A stretch of DNA of 64,000 nucleotides, taken from NCBI GenBank assembly GCA_916610825.1, contig OU744450.1:1178001-1242000 (forward strand), given 5' to 3'. The translations under genes and the position numbers were made by a program. Under the pieces are notes generated by a model that had not been told where the DNA came from, searched no databases, and saw nothing but the letters and a program-made list of their open reading frames with translations. Source of the stretch: Haliclystus octoradiatus (Eukaryota; Cnidaria; Staurozoa; Stauromedusae; Haliclystidae). How positions within the stretch are numbered: position 1 is the first letter of the stretch; each line of letters opens with the position of its first letter. This document shows positions 51,401-63,660 of this stretch, in pieces.

Positions 51401-53743
51401 TAGAGGAGTGGCTCTTTTCGCTAAGAGCAATGATGTTAAACGCTCCTTAGATCTCAGCCGCGACACTGCAGATCAATTTCAACAGATTTCATGGCAGATA
51501 GGCCTTGATTGTCAATGTGCAACGATGCGCCGCAGCTACTCACAATGCAATTCCTTCTGAACCATTCCATCCGCCATCCTTAGATGGTACTCATTTGATG
51601 TTTCAGATAAAGTCAAGGCTGAGTTGACCTCAGGGGGATTTGAACCCCAGTCGATCAGATATGACACGATCTGAAGTTCGGTTGCTCTGCCAACTGAGCT
51701 AATCACCCCTAGAAAGTATTAGCTCAGTACGAGCTAGAAAGTATCCCTCTATCAAAGGCGCTGTATAACTCAATTCTATTTCTAAAAGAGTGACTATTTT
51801 CGCTGAGAGCATTCAATGGTGTTAAATGCTCTTTATTGATCCAAGCCGTGACATTGCATATCAATTTCGACAAAAGCAATTTCCTCTGGACCACTCCATC
51901 GCCATCAGAAGATGGTACTCATTTCATGTTTCTAGATAAAGTCAAGGCTGAGTTTTGGGGATTTTGAGCCACAGTCGATCTGATATGATCAGATCTGAAG
52001 TTCGGTATCTCTGCCATCTGAGCTAACTCTCCTGATTAAGATGTAGAATTTACCATGAGATAGCCTTAGTCTTAGACTAAGACTTAATGATAGACTTGGC
52101 TGACAAAGAAACATTTTACAAATAGAATTCATAACATATATTCTTACCATTTTTTCTGCATTGGTCAGCATTTCCTGAAAAAAAATTGGCATAAAATATT
52201 AAACAATCAAGCAACAACATTATGTGCAAGTCAAGCGCAGCAACAATACATTACAACAATATGTCATTTATAGATACTAACATCTATGATCTCTTGGTAG
52301 TTGAGAAAATTTTGATGACAAAATATTTACAAACCTAAGACCAATCTTTTATTTTCCTCCTCAAACGTGCTAAAAGAAAAGTTAGAAAGCAGGTCACCAG
52401 AAAATGAATGAGTCGCATTTCCTACAGACAGACATCATGAACCGGAACCATGCTAGAACTCTCAGCCTTAGCTAGGGAGCAGGGACTTAAAGAACATAGT
52501 ACAGCATAGGCAAAAGCTTTGGTATTGATTATGACAAGGATGACTTCAACTTATAATTTACTGAGTTCCCTCGCAGATCAATATAGTGAAACCTGTATAT
52601 AACGGCCAGCTACAAGAGGTAGATAAATTGACCACTATAGACAGGTGGCCTTTATATACAGGTTTGATTCAATAGAAAATACTATTTTAGTCATTGCAAA
52701 AGTGACCACTATAGACAGGTGGCCACTGTATAGAGGTGACCGTTATAACATGTTTGACTGTATTACTTTTCTTTACTATATATAGTCTATTACATAATGT
52801 TCCATAATGAATTAATTTCCAAATCAGTAAAGTAATGAGTTGATTTTCACATCTCCAGTGAACATTTCTTGTATGCGAAAACAAGACGCTCTAGATCTAG
52901 CAGAGATCATCTTGATGACTCTGGGATAGTTCATGCTATGGCTATATAGATAATATTGCCTATAATGATAATGTGGATCACTGGATAGATAGGCGTAACC
53001 AAGATATTTTATATAACTTAGAAATAAGATATTGAAACTCAAAAATCTGCGGATTTACGCATCTTTAAAAAAGCAAAACCTTTATGAAAATGAATCAACT
53101 AAAATATATTTTAAATCTCCAAGTTATAAACAACATTTTTTGACGAAATAATTAGTTGATAAAACCAATGTAAAGTAAATCCATTAAGACTCATGCATTT
53201 GAAGAAGTATTTTCCATAAATAGTCAATTTGGATATGTTTTGGGGATGTCCAGTGAAGTTGCAAAGTAATCGTTTATTCAATTGTTACTATTTTTACGGA
53301 GGTTTTGAGATTCCAAACAGTCAAACACAGTGGAGATGTCAATGTGAATCATATATGGTTGTTTGTTTTCCCTATTGTTTTGTCAAAATATGTTGTTTAT
53401 AACTTGGAGATTTAAAATATATTTTAGTTGGTTCATTTTCATAAAGGTTTTGCTTTTTTAAAGATGCGTAAAATCGCAGGCTTGGGTTGCACTAGAGCTA
53501 GTTAGACAGTTGGTAGACTAGCTAACTAATTATTGTATTGTGCTAAAAGCCAAAAGGGAAGGCCTAGGCCTAGCCCATAGCCCTCCCTCCTGACTGCATT
53601 GTTGCGCGGATGATATTTTGTATTTTAAAGAAGGTTTAGTACCAATTCAAGAAAAATGACAAAAAATGCAGTCAGGCCCTCCCTAACCTTTACCAACCTT
53701 GAAAAATACTCGTCAAATACTTTCTCGACGGTCCTCAGCTCAC
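48438..53743 (-). CDS. CUSTOS: CUSTOS-like protein (5' end unresolved)
   Basis: CUSTOS is a nuclear protein implicated in Wnt signalling and head patterning in vertebrates. Exons that join in frame: 53698-53743, 52335-52369, 52148-52174, 50960-51062, 49550-49650 and 48438-48520. They encode, in order, ELRTVEKVFDEYF, TFEEENKRLVL, NADQCRKN, then DNGVKLFLSSSAS...RKRRLY, SSSDDEARFAEAAISGGVIL and a Lys-rich tail ending KKKKHKKKKIEG. The order 'D(N/D)GxxLF', 'RKR', 'SSSDxEx...EAAxS...IL...S', then poly-Lys is the CUSTOS C-terminal half. Donor 53697 (GTTGGT) is weak. The N-terminal exon(s) carrying the first Ser/Asp motif lie upstream, probably before 54.9 kb, and were not found. A frame at about 53850-53960 is a possible but unproven candidate. 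Confidence 0.75.
51340..51709 (-). repeat. tRNA-derived SINE, family 1
   Basis: Minus-strand copy of the SINE at 23990, with B and A boxes near 51640-51700. Flanking duplication tagaaagtat (51330-51339 and 51710-51719) is perfect over 10 bases. Confidence 0.9.
51744..52034 (-). repeat. Older, diverged SINE family 1 copy
   Basis: Lies just beside the 51340 copy in the same orientation, with many substitutions and deletions. It lies in an intron of the CUSTOS-like gene. Confidence 0.8.
52583..52762. mobile_element. MITE, 'CAAACCTGT' family, full copy
   Basis: The ends 'atagtgaaacctgtatataa' and 'aacatgtttgactgta' are imperfect terminal repeats. The interior carries 'gaccactatagacaggtggcc' twice. 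It lies in an intron of the CUSTOS-like gene. Confidence 0.7.
53047..53479. mobile_element. Fold-back MITE, 433 bp
   Basis: The arm 'ctgcggatttacgcatcttt' onward (to about 53150) is complementary to 53375-53479, ending 'aaagatgcgtaaaatcgcag'. Arm length is about 100 bases. The target duplication was not resolved. Confidence 0.8.
53589..53676. mobile_element. hAT-like micro-element, 88 bp, intact
   Basis: It has perfect 12-bp terminal repeats, CCTGACTGCATT and AATGCAGTCAGG. They are flanked by a perfect 8-bp duplication, ccctccct (53581-53588 and 53677-53684). It ends only 21 bases from an exon of the CUSTOS-like gene. A partial copy lies at 6731. Confidence 0.92.
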
Positions 53744-54951
53744 CTAATGATAAAATAGGTTTACTGGTATGTTCCTCTGATTGCATTTGAATACAATGAC
53801 CTTTAATTCACACAAAACCTCTTCTTCTAAAATATATTTAACGAACATTTACATTTGTATACAACTTTCCGAATTTTACTTTTTGATGCTTCTCTCTTCT
53901 AGCAGTCTCTTTTTCAGAATCGACATAAGTATTCGGATTACGATCGACATCGTTTGCTGATCGGATTCAATCTGCGTTCTTCTAACATTGGAGTAGGACC
54001 TGTTAGGTAGGAACAGTACTACAATTAAAATGATGAGATAAATTTGTTAAATAAATCCGACAGGAAAATGCTGCGTTAAATAAATGATTTGATGTTTTAC
54101 GATTTTGAATTTCGAAAACTTTTGACAAAGTTTATAATTAAGAATAATTCTCCGATCGAGACAGCTGCACAAATATTCACTGATAATCTTTTCAGGCATA
54201 CGATCGAAGCCGACTTAATAATGTTGATATTTTGTTATGGCCTACCTATTGATTCCAAGCATGTTCAAAGCGGGCAACTTCTTTCAAATATTAAGGTCAA
54301 GAATAACACTTACAGAATATAAAGTCAATTATGGCATTATTCATAGACAGTGTGCGAATTCAAGGTTACAAAGAAATTCGGGAACAGTTTCTACGAACTA
54401 TAATCAGAGCTAAAGCGTTATTTTCCGTGTTATTTAATATTTACTTTTCACGTATGAGAATGCGAACATTACAACTGAAAATAGCTCCGTTTATATCATC
54501 TTTTCCCCTCGCATTTCTTACACTTGATTGTCCTTGATGTATCTAGGCACAATACAATAATATTTCCAACGATTGCTCATATTTATGATTTAACAAGGAA
54601 CATGGAATACACCTCCACAAGTATACATCTGTGAAGATTAAAATGAGTCGCTTAAATTTTGAATATATTTCATGGGTGATGTAAAGATTAATACAATAGA
54701 AAAGCTGTGCTTTTAAAGATTCATGATTTGTTAAGTAGTAACACTAAAAATCAGCTGCTAAAGTCCATACAGTACAACTTCAAAACACAGAAGAAAACGT
54801 TCAAGGCTGATGTAAAGCAAATCATATTAGCGAATATTTGTGTCTATATATCCGGTTGTTCACGATATGCATTTCAATAGTGTAATTATACAGAATAACT
54901 AGCTCGTTAGAGAATGCATGGATACAAAGTAATTGTTTCTTAGTAACATTC
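53744..54951. other. Divergent 5' region of the CUSTOS-like and TMEM134-like genes
   Basis: It should contain the missing CUSTOS-like first exon(s) and both promoters. Plus-strand open frames at 54089-54322 and 54331-54537 show no recognisable motif or splice logic and are not called. Confidence 0.5.
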
Positions 54952-57900
54952 ATGGAGGGCTACCAAAGACTCGATGAGGTGGAATCGCTCGAGAATAACA
55001 GTAGAGGCAACAGCAGTAAACCTAATGTAAGTTACAACCAATTTAAAATTATAATAATGATGTAATTTCCTTGTTAAATGGTTCCCTAATTTTAGAATGT
55101 GATCGAGGAGTAAAAGTCAGCCAGTGATCAAGATACATAGGTATAGCCTTCGGATATAGCTACGAAATGCTTGGTTTTGATATATGATAAATGTGCGTAA
55201 AAGGTATGTCATTATCGTGTACAATGCAATTCTATTTCAACACGCATACATATGGATTTACCAGGGAATTTCCTACAATGGTATAATGTTATTTTCTTAA
55301 AGCTAAGTACAGTGGTCAGAGAGCGTTAAAGCTTAGAAATTATATTTAATGAAAGAAGGGCATTTATTCTGTCAGAATATAAAAGAGGAGTTTTATGCTT
55401 CGGTTTTAGATTAAACACCGCTGCTTATGCAGTGTAATAAGCTAATGAAACGGTTTAGAACCACAGGCTGTTGAAGCTTATACTGAACATCAACATATAC
55501 ATTGAGATAAGTTTTTCATGTATATTGGTCTATCTTCAATTGCATGTATATACTATCTAGACTTATATGTCCACCTTACGTATCCTGATGTTTCTTATTA
55601 AACATATATTATTTATTAGTATTTGTTAACCGTAAGATAACATTTATCATTTATAGATAGGGACAAGATGTATAACATTTGGGGAGACCCTCCGGTATAT
55701 TTATAAGGGACGTGCATGCGTCATTTGAGAATGAGTGTTGCATTTCAATGGTCAGCAGAGACAAACTAAAACTTGGCAATTAAAAAGATTCTCAAAATAA
55801 ACAATCAAAATTTGGCAGGCAATTATTAAAAATCAGAACGTTATCTCTTCGATCAGGAGTATTCGTATCCCATGCAGATCAGATTAGCATTAGCTGCACG
55901 ATGGCAAATAATAAATATTTATATTTTCCTTTACTTTGAATTCTATAGCGTTGCACTACGTACTCATCTCCGTCTAATCTGCACCAAGGTAGCGAATATG
56001 AAAGGTATACACGTTAAATGTCTTTACAAGCTAATTTATTTGTCAGAAAAATGATGATGCACGGTTTAGAAAAATAAAGTGACGTAATCACTACTGAAGG
56101 CATAGACAACTGCATTTTTCCGTAACTCGGAGTTTCACGGGTTTAATCTGCGGTCTTCGGACGGTGATTTCAAATTGAACGAGTGGAAACTTCGCGTTAC
56201 GGACCCGGTTACGGAATGGGCTTTTGCCTCATCTTTGTTTCCTATTTTAACATTAAGCACTTTCATGTACATTTTGCATATATCCGAATTTACACTCTAT
56301 ATAGTTAAACTCAGTTAAATTAAATGTTATTGCCATTAAGCTTTATCCTGTACACATTATTATAACAGATTTATAGGTACAAAATCTATGTATATAGATA
56401 GTGACTAATTAACAATTAAACATAGACACCGAATTAATTACTTGCTGTCTAGAATGTAGTCAATGTATATAGTCCATCGAATTAACTATTGACGCCGGTC
56501 AACAATGACGGCCAAGTGTATACTCGAAAACAGTCACTTTTTGAATAACAAATAAAACATGACAAAGTATCAAGCTTTATTTTTCTCAAAGACTATATCT
56601 ATGGCTGGTAAAATTGTATTGCAATTGATTGATAATCAATCAGAATTTTTAATGGTCTTGTGAAATACATTTTGAAAAATTAGCGATGGACAACTACAAT
56701 AATATGAGTTTTCAAAAATAAAAAAATTGTAATAAATATTCGATGCTTATAAAAAGCAAACAAGATATTTGCTTTTTATATGAGATAGTTGATATGGATA
56801 ACGGATATTTAAAATTACTGCCAATACAAGATAAATATTACAAAATATTAGTACTTTAACCGAGTTCTACCATCATGGAACTTTCTACCAGGAGATATTG
56901 TCAATGCATAGAATTTACATGCGTTCAGAAGTGATATAAATAAGTTAGATTTAACAAAATATTGTTTAGCTTCTCCATAAAATTCTATTCAACGATCAAA
57001 CTGTATATATATTATAATATTTCATCTATTGAGGCTGTACGTAAATGGATGCCCTACGCACCATTGTATTTGCCTGTAAATCATTTGGTAAATCAAACAA
57101 CATTATTAATTATAAAAATATGCCATGTTCTAACAAGTAAGTTGCAGTGAAATTTGAACTTTTTCATTCAATTTGATCGTCGGCTGCTCTCTATATGAGC
57201 AATTGAGTAATGAGTATGACATTGTTAGGATGAAGATGTTCTTGGGACTAGCCTCCTCCAAAAGAGCATTAATTAGAAGGGAGGTTGATCTAAATTTAAA
57301 ATAAATATTTAAAATATTGATCCGATTTATTTGACTTTAAATTAAAACCAATCACTTTCTCGCAATATTCAACGTACATGTCAATCATTTATATGAATTT
57401 AATAGTTGAGCAAAACAATAAATACATGGTCGTTTCCAGAGGTGACCTCATTAACAGGTGATGGCATACTATAAGTTTTTGACAGCTGTCACAAAATCAT
57501 GATGTTTACATTTGCAGCACTGACCAACATAATATATTGCAACGACATCTGAAGATTATTTTGTGTTCAATAATATTGATATTCTGTGGAGCAGGTAAGG
57601 TTATTGTAATGTAATCGTATGCTAAATGTCTAAGTTTTTAATTTCAAAAATGTAAAGGTAGATTCTTATACGAAACATTGAAACAGACAGTGAAACATCT
57701 TTATAGCAGCTGCTATCTATAACATCTAGAAGAAAAACTGACCATTATAGCCACAAGGTCTTTATATACAGGGTTGATTCAGTAAAATAATGTTTTTCGT
57801 GTTCTATACTGAAGTGATCATTTAAACAATTATTTCAAGGTATATACTTAGGATAGAAGGAAGTGTGGAGTTTACACTTTTGTTCAAGAGGATGTCATGT

Positions 57901-60048
57901 TAGTCTACACACAGGCTAAATATACACTACTATTTATAACATCTTTTTCTGTACATTATTCTCAGCATTTCTGATTACATCAATTGTTATTGCTTTCTTA
58001 CCCAAGAATGCAGATGGTAAGTTTGTCATTTCGTTCATGTCAATAATAATATTCATGTGATGAGTATGGTTTCAAATTCAGTAATACATAATGTCTTTCA
58101 TTTAGGGCCAGATACCATCGTCTTTGCGATTGCCGGGGTAGCATGTTTTCTTCCTGGAGGTAAGCAATATCATAAAATTAGTTTGGACATCTAATTGCAA
58201 ACAAATTATCTGTGTGAAAACAGGCCATTTGACGTTCATGAACTGTTTATAAGATGTTTTTGAACAGTTCATGAAAAAGGGCCTCCTAACAATCAAAAAC
58301 CTTTGATAAGGTGTTCTTGAATAGTTCATGAAAACATGCCATTTGACGTTCATGAACTGTTTATAAGATGTTTTTGAACAGTTCATGAAAAAGGGCCTCC
58401 TAACAATCAAAAACCTTTGATAAGGTGTTCTTGAATAGTTCATGAAAACATGCCATTTGACGTTCATGAACTGTTTATAAGATGTTCTTGAACAGTTCAT
58501 GAAATCAGGACATTTAACATTGTTCATTAACTGTGTATAGGGTGTTTGTGAACTATTCCTGAACTCGGTTACTTTTTTTGCAGTGATACATTTTGTTTAT
58601 AACATCATCTTGATATAAAGATGTCATGTGGGTGTACCATGGTGACAGGCATGGGACATTCATAGAAAATCTTTGGAAAAATGCTTCAAGAAGTATTAAA
58701 ACTCTAGGGCCATTTACATGTACTCGTCAATTAACACATCAAAGGTGTGAAGGTGTCAAGTGGTTTTGAGCACAGACCAAGCAAAAGCACTGTCTAAACG
58801 GCATTTTCAGACATTGAAAAGGGGCACCGTGACTACTATTTTGATTGGGCCGAGATCATTTCTCGTAGTCTCGGCCTGCTCAAAAAGTGGGCACCATGCC
58901 GTAATTGCAGTAATTATGACGTCATCGTTGAAGTTGCGTCTCTTTACAGTGGAATTCTGAGGTTTTCTAATAAAATCATTAACAGATTAAAGATTAGCAA
59001 GTTGGATTAGCATAATAAGCATATTTTGTTTCTTATTTCTGTACAAAATTAATGAAGTTTCTGTAGTATAAGGTTTAATTATGCAAATTGTAACTACGAG
59101 TACGGTACGTAAATTTAGATGAGTATTTTGTTACAGAAATACTACTCTAGCGCGGTAGCATGTCAAGGAGGTGAAAACTAACTTAAACGTCTTTGAATTT
59201 TGCTCAATTGAGATGTCAGATTGATATTGAAGTGAAAGATACAAAACAAGAGAATGCGTCTGTCCTGTTGCTTAAGCCTCGCTGTGGTGTGATCCTCCCC
59301 CAAAATTGATAAGAACAAGGAGCGCGCCGTGTTCGAAAATGGCTGAAAATCATGAAATTTTTGTGAAATATTTATTGACCCTACATCGGCTACAAGAAAA
59401 ATTACGCTGTCCAAGTAGTCAAAAACGAATCTTAGTAAGTGCTTGAAGACTTGTATCAGTTTTAAATAACTCCCCTCGATTTTGTAAGCAGGATTCCTGG
59501 CAGCGTCCTGACTAATGAGAGTGTTACAAAAATATAAACATAATAATTGATGAAAAACATTCAACGGAATCCTAATAAGTTATTTAACTCAATTGAATCT
59601 CAATTTATCGAATTTCACCGATAAAACCATTAAATAATGAGAAACATATAATTCAATTTGTAAGTTTTCCATCTCGGTCCGGGTAAAAATAGGCATAGGT
59701 GATCTTGAAAACAGTTTTTAATAAGGTGTGTAAACCCTGAAAAAACCAGCACGAGACGCATTCTTGTTAACACCTCGGGGGTTAATTGACGAGTACCGTG
59801 CCTGTTTTGCTGCAGTGTAAATGGCCCTTTTTTCTAACAATAAGAACTTTTTTCCCCACAAGGGGGCTGAGTATCCCAATAGGGAAATATACACCTCTTG
59901 AATGTCACCCCTGCCCCTGATATCTGCACAATTGATACTTATATGGTTGTTTCTTTTAATTTCAGTTTATCAAGCGGGATACATTTATAATATTTACAAA
60001 GGAAATGCTGGATATAAAATACAAGATCTTGGATATGATTCTGAATGA
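54952..60048 (+). CDS. TMEM134/TMEM230-family membrane protein (one exon unresolved)
   Basis: Small two-span membrane proteins of this family act in endomembrane traffic (known for TMEM230). Exons found: 54952-55026, 57518-57594, 57966-58016, 58106-58159 and 59966-60048. The last four join in phase 1. Exon 1 (MEGYQRLDEVESLENNSRGN) ends in phase 0, whereas 57518 begins with the third base of a codon. An internal exon of length 3n+2 is therefore missing between 55027 and 57517. Encoded: QHNILQRHLKIILCSIILIF (span 1 start), AAFLITSIVIAF, then VFAIAGVACFLPGVYQAGYI and YNIYKGNAGYKIQD, with the family hallmark PGxYxxxxxYxxxKGxxGY. The QH.L.Q....II start of span 1 resembles TMEM134 more than TMEM230. 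Confidence 0.8.
58205..58560. repeat. 114-bp tandem repeat of the 'GTTCATGAAC' sequence
   Basis: About 2.7 units, each with 'aagggcctcctaacaatcaa' and 'catttgacgttcatgaactg'. As 114 is a multiple of 3, the minus strand stays open for 141 codons. It lies in an intron of the TMEM134-like gene and is not regarded as coding. Confidence 0.85.
58706..59828. mobile_element. DNA element with 13-bp inverted ends (TMEM134-like intron 4)
   Basis: It has perfect ends AGGGCCATTTACA and TGTAAATGGCCCT. Further inward pairing is seen between 'tactcgtcaattaac' and 'gttaattgacgagta'. Inside, a short frame beginning MAENHEIFVKYLLTLHRLQE (from 59339, 35 codons) could be the start of a decayed gene. Superfamily and target duplication were not resolved. 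Confidence 0.72.
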
Positions 60049-60906
60049 AGTCAAACAAATTAAAACAATATAAAATACATGTAAATAAATGATACAAGAA
60101 TTAATTGTAAATATTTAATTAGGTATATTCGGTCCACAATTTTTAAATTATTTATTATGTGTGTCTAATAGCTAGACATCAATGGCTAATCTGAAAATAA
60201 TAATGTTCCAATGTCATAAAATATGTCAAAACATTGGCGAAAGAAAATAAATTGGACGCTTGAAAATGGTCGTAAATGATGGCTGAAACATTGAGGTTAA
60301 TAAATATTAATAAAATGAATTTAAAACTACCGTTGCCATTCAATTTTATAAACAAATTTGAAATTTTGATAAGTAGGGTCAAGAATTTCTATTTTGTTAG
60401 GCCTACATATGGAATCCACCATATACAACATTTTTAGTCAATTAAGTGCAGTCAACCTGTTATAGCAGTCACCTGTCTACAGTGTTCATTCTTGGTGGTG
60501 TCCAGTTATACCGTCCTCATATTACACCTGTCCCCATATTTTACTGTACTGTTAATGATGAAAGGATTAATGTAGCAGTTGGTGTTAGACCCCATTTGAG
60601 TATAGGACTTGCCTTACATATTACCAGTAGTAAAGGTTTCCTTGTGAATAAATTGATCAATGGAATATTTTAATCAATACAAAAAAGAATAAGTACCTGA
60701 TCTAATCAGATTAAACAATATTCTTACAATAAATCCCGACAAAATGTTGAATAAAACATATTTTAATGGGTAGACTTGACTGGCTCAAGTCCCGCTTTCT
60801 TTTTGCTGCCTCATTTTTCACGATCACTTCCCAATCCATCAAGATTGGCGCAACACAGAAGTTAGACCTTATCCTGTTAACTTGCTCACCTAATAGTGAT
60901 TATGAC
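60049..60906. other. Intergenic, convergent 3' ends
   Basis: Between the TMEM134-like and C22orf39-like stop codons. Contains a MITE piece at 60449-60500 and a Mutator-like end 'cttgactggctcaagtcccgc' near 60777. No gene was seen. Confidence 0.6.
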
Positions 60907-63660
60907 TTATGAGTTCCAATCTTTTGTGCGGTTTTCTCTAAATTCCCAAACTATAGATGATGATGGAATGGTTGGATTTCGTTTTTGATTTTCTTCTGCA
61001 AGCCGTTTTGTTAGCCATTCCTTAAATAAAAGAAGAAAACAATAGGCCCAGTAATTATATGTAACCTAGCTATGATGTAAATGTGATGTAGCTTGATTAA
61101 TGCAACTCTAACTTCAGGGAGAATAGAGTTAAATACTTAATTTTTCATATTGGTGCATGTAGTAGGCCAGAGATGCTAGTGGCAGTCAAGTTTGAGAATA
61201 CCCAATTCTATTTTGATTAAATTAAATGAATCTAGGAATACTCCACTCAAAATGTTGGGAAATTATATAGATTGAAGCAGACTAGAAGGCTTCGATATGT
61301 GTGGTCAAACTTTTCTAAAAGTATGCAAATTTAGCAAGAACATAATTTCAAACATGAATGCTAACATATAACTCTGGCTTGCGGCAGGCTGTGCTTGAGA
61401 TAAGGATTACGTGACCGCGTTTGGTACCAATGTGTGACTGCAAAAATGCCTTACAATACAGATCAATGTCGAGAACAGGTATCAGGTAATTGAATCACAT
61501 GAATTAAGCATATAATTATTTTTTCTCTCTGTGAACTAATTAATGAGGATCAGAGCAATATCAAACCAACAATTGCATATTGAGAAATATTTGAATGAAA
61601 CACAATTGAACCTCTATTCAGTGGACATCTGTCTATAGTCGCCATTCTTGCAATATCTAAAACTATTTTCTATTAAAATAAAAAAGTAATGTAGACGGTG
61701 TCGCCCTACCATAGGCACCCGTATCACTCCCCTATTTCTAGATGAGTGGCTTTTTTTGCTGAGAGCAATGATTTTAAACGCTCTTTACTGATATCAGCCG
61801 CGACACTGCAGATCAATTTCAACAGATTTCATGGCAGATAGGTCTTGATTGTCAATGCGCAACGATGCGCCGCACCTACTCACAATGCAATTCCCTCTTG
61901 ACCATTCCATCTGCCATCTTCAGATGGTACTCATTTGATGTTTCAGATAAAGTCAAGGCTGAGTTGACCTTAGGGGGATTTGAACCACAGTCGATCAGAT
62001 ATGATCCGATCTGAAGTTCAGCTGCTCTGCCATCTGAGCTAATCCTCCATATTAAAATAACCCTGCATATAAAGGCCATCTTCTAATAGTCAATGTATCT
62101 ATCACTCATACTGGCTGATATAAATAGGTTTCACTGTATAAAGGTTACCTTCGCATCAGCTGATTTTCCTTTGTTCTTTAAGCACATCATTAAGTCTGTT
62201 CTTCGGGGCAAACAATCTTCAAACTTTCCATGGATATAGTATTGATGGAATTGGCTTGTTGCAGCTGAAAATAGATCAGAAATATCATAAAGTAAGTATT
62301 ACGACGTGCCTTTGGTAAATGATATCCGCCTAATATTCAATGTGCGCATGTGCAATACCTTTGCGAGGTAGGTACAACAAAGATTCAAAATTGACTCCAA
62401 CGGTGATCCCTAATTTATTCAAACTTCAGACTTTAAATCATATTGAAATTATTTCTCGAATTGATACTAACAAAAAGTCAATTAAAAAATTAAATTAAAG
62501 AATTTTGTTGTTGTATAAAATACCAACCAATGTTATTCTTTCAATATTTACGTTTCAAAGAATATAACTTCCAATTACATGACGTCCTTAATGTATTACG
62601 AACAGACTTCAAATTTCAAAAATTGCATGCGCTAATGGAATATTAATTAAGTTGGACATTCAAATATATAATTGCTGATGAGGCACTTACACACACAGCT
62701 CCTCCAAGACCAGAAATAATCTAAGCAGCTGGGAAACTGAAATCGAAAATTGGATATAGTTTGTTAAACTAAATGTAATAATACTGTAAGTTGACAGAGA
62801 GTGCAACAATGTGACAAACATTCAATGTATTTATTACATGTGCTGGAGTTTGAAAATTAATGAGGTGTGAAAAACAATAATTAATTCTGCGGTGGCGGAC
62901 CAGTCTACTCAATAGAGCATTTCACAGGGCACCCACTGAATATCCGTCCGCCGTCACAGGCACTTTAACAGATTTGTGCTTCTTTGCGAGCGAAAAAACT
63001 GCTGTTTTTTTTATAAATAGTAGACCTAAATAAATGGTTTAATTCTAAAAATATAGGGATTAAATCATGAATAGTTCCCGAAAAAATTGTGAGCAGTTCA
63101 AGAGACTAAAATATTATCTCAGGGGCAGCCCTGCTGTAGGCCTACTCTGAAAACTTGGCTGCAGGGAAAGGGAGCAGAATAAATAGGGATCATATATTTT
63201 CGAGCAAAGCACCGTGTATGTTACTCTGAATCTGAACGGAGCTGATTTTCCAAAAATCTGACGTACAGATTTATGATAGTCCAAACTTGGGATTTCTTTA
63301 TAGTTTTCAACTAATTGTTGGCGTATTTATAATTGTTGACTTGGCGTGGCATAAAAGTCACGTAAATATCTGGCGTTCCAAGTTACAATGATTCCACTCA
63401 TTTAATATTGAATCATTTTCGATTGTCCGTATCTATCGGTGTATGATCAACTTTAGTTGAAAATATTCTTAATCTATCTTGGAAATGTTGAATGGATCAT
63501 GCCTAGGCTATACAATATTTCATGTCCAGCTTAGGAAGAACAGCTTGGTTTCTTAATAGACATTATTTGAACTAGTAATACAACAAGAAATATATAAGGA
63601 CAAAATAAGTGGTTCTACCTTCACTTCGTCCGTCTTTGATTCCTGCTCGAAAGCTGACAT
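60907..63660 (-). CDS. C22orf39: C22orf39-like (UPF0545/PANTS) protein
   Basis: Small cysteine-motif protein; the vertebrate homologue is called PANTS and is linked to synaptic plasticity. Exons: 63619-63660, 62691-62736, 62149-62264 and 60907-61020. Phases 0, 1, 0 agree, giving 105 residues. After MSAFEQESKTDEVK come CLDYFWSWRSC, QFHQYYIHGKFEDC and RTDLMMCLKNKG. These give Cys pairs spaced as in the family (C-x9-C, later C-x9-C), with the signature HxYYxHG. The C-terminus has VWEFRENRTKDW, equivalent to the human 'VW..R..PP.DW' end. Twin Cx9C-type spacing suggests a CHCH-like fold, which is inference. Intron 3 holds a SINE. Confidence 0.9.
61682..62050 (-). repeat. tRNA-derived SINE, family 1 (C22orf39-like intron 3)
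   Basis: Minus-strand copy with A and B boxes near 61970-62045. Perfect 10-bp duplication attaaaataa (61672-61681 and 62051-62060). It ends about 100 bases from the exon at 62149. Confidence 0.92.

Noticed and set aside
54089-54537. Two plus-strand frames of 77 and 68 codons
   Set aside because: No recognisable motif, no repeat of the frame in a spliced context, and no sign of selection visible by eye.
58102-58527. 141-codon minus-strand frame
   Set aside because: Produced by the 114-bp tandem repeat; it overlaps a real exon on the other strand.
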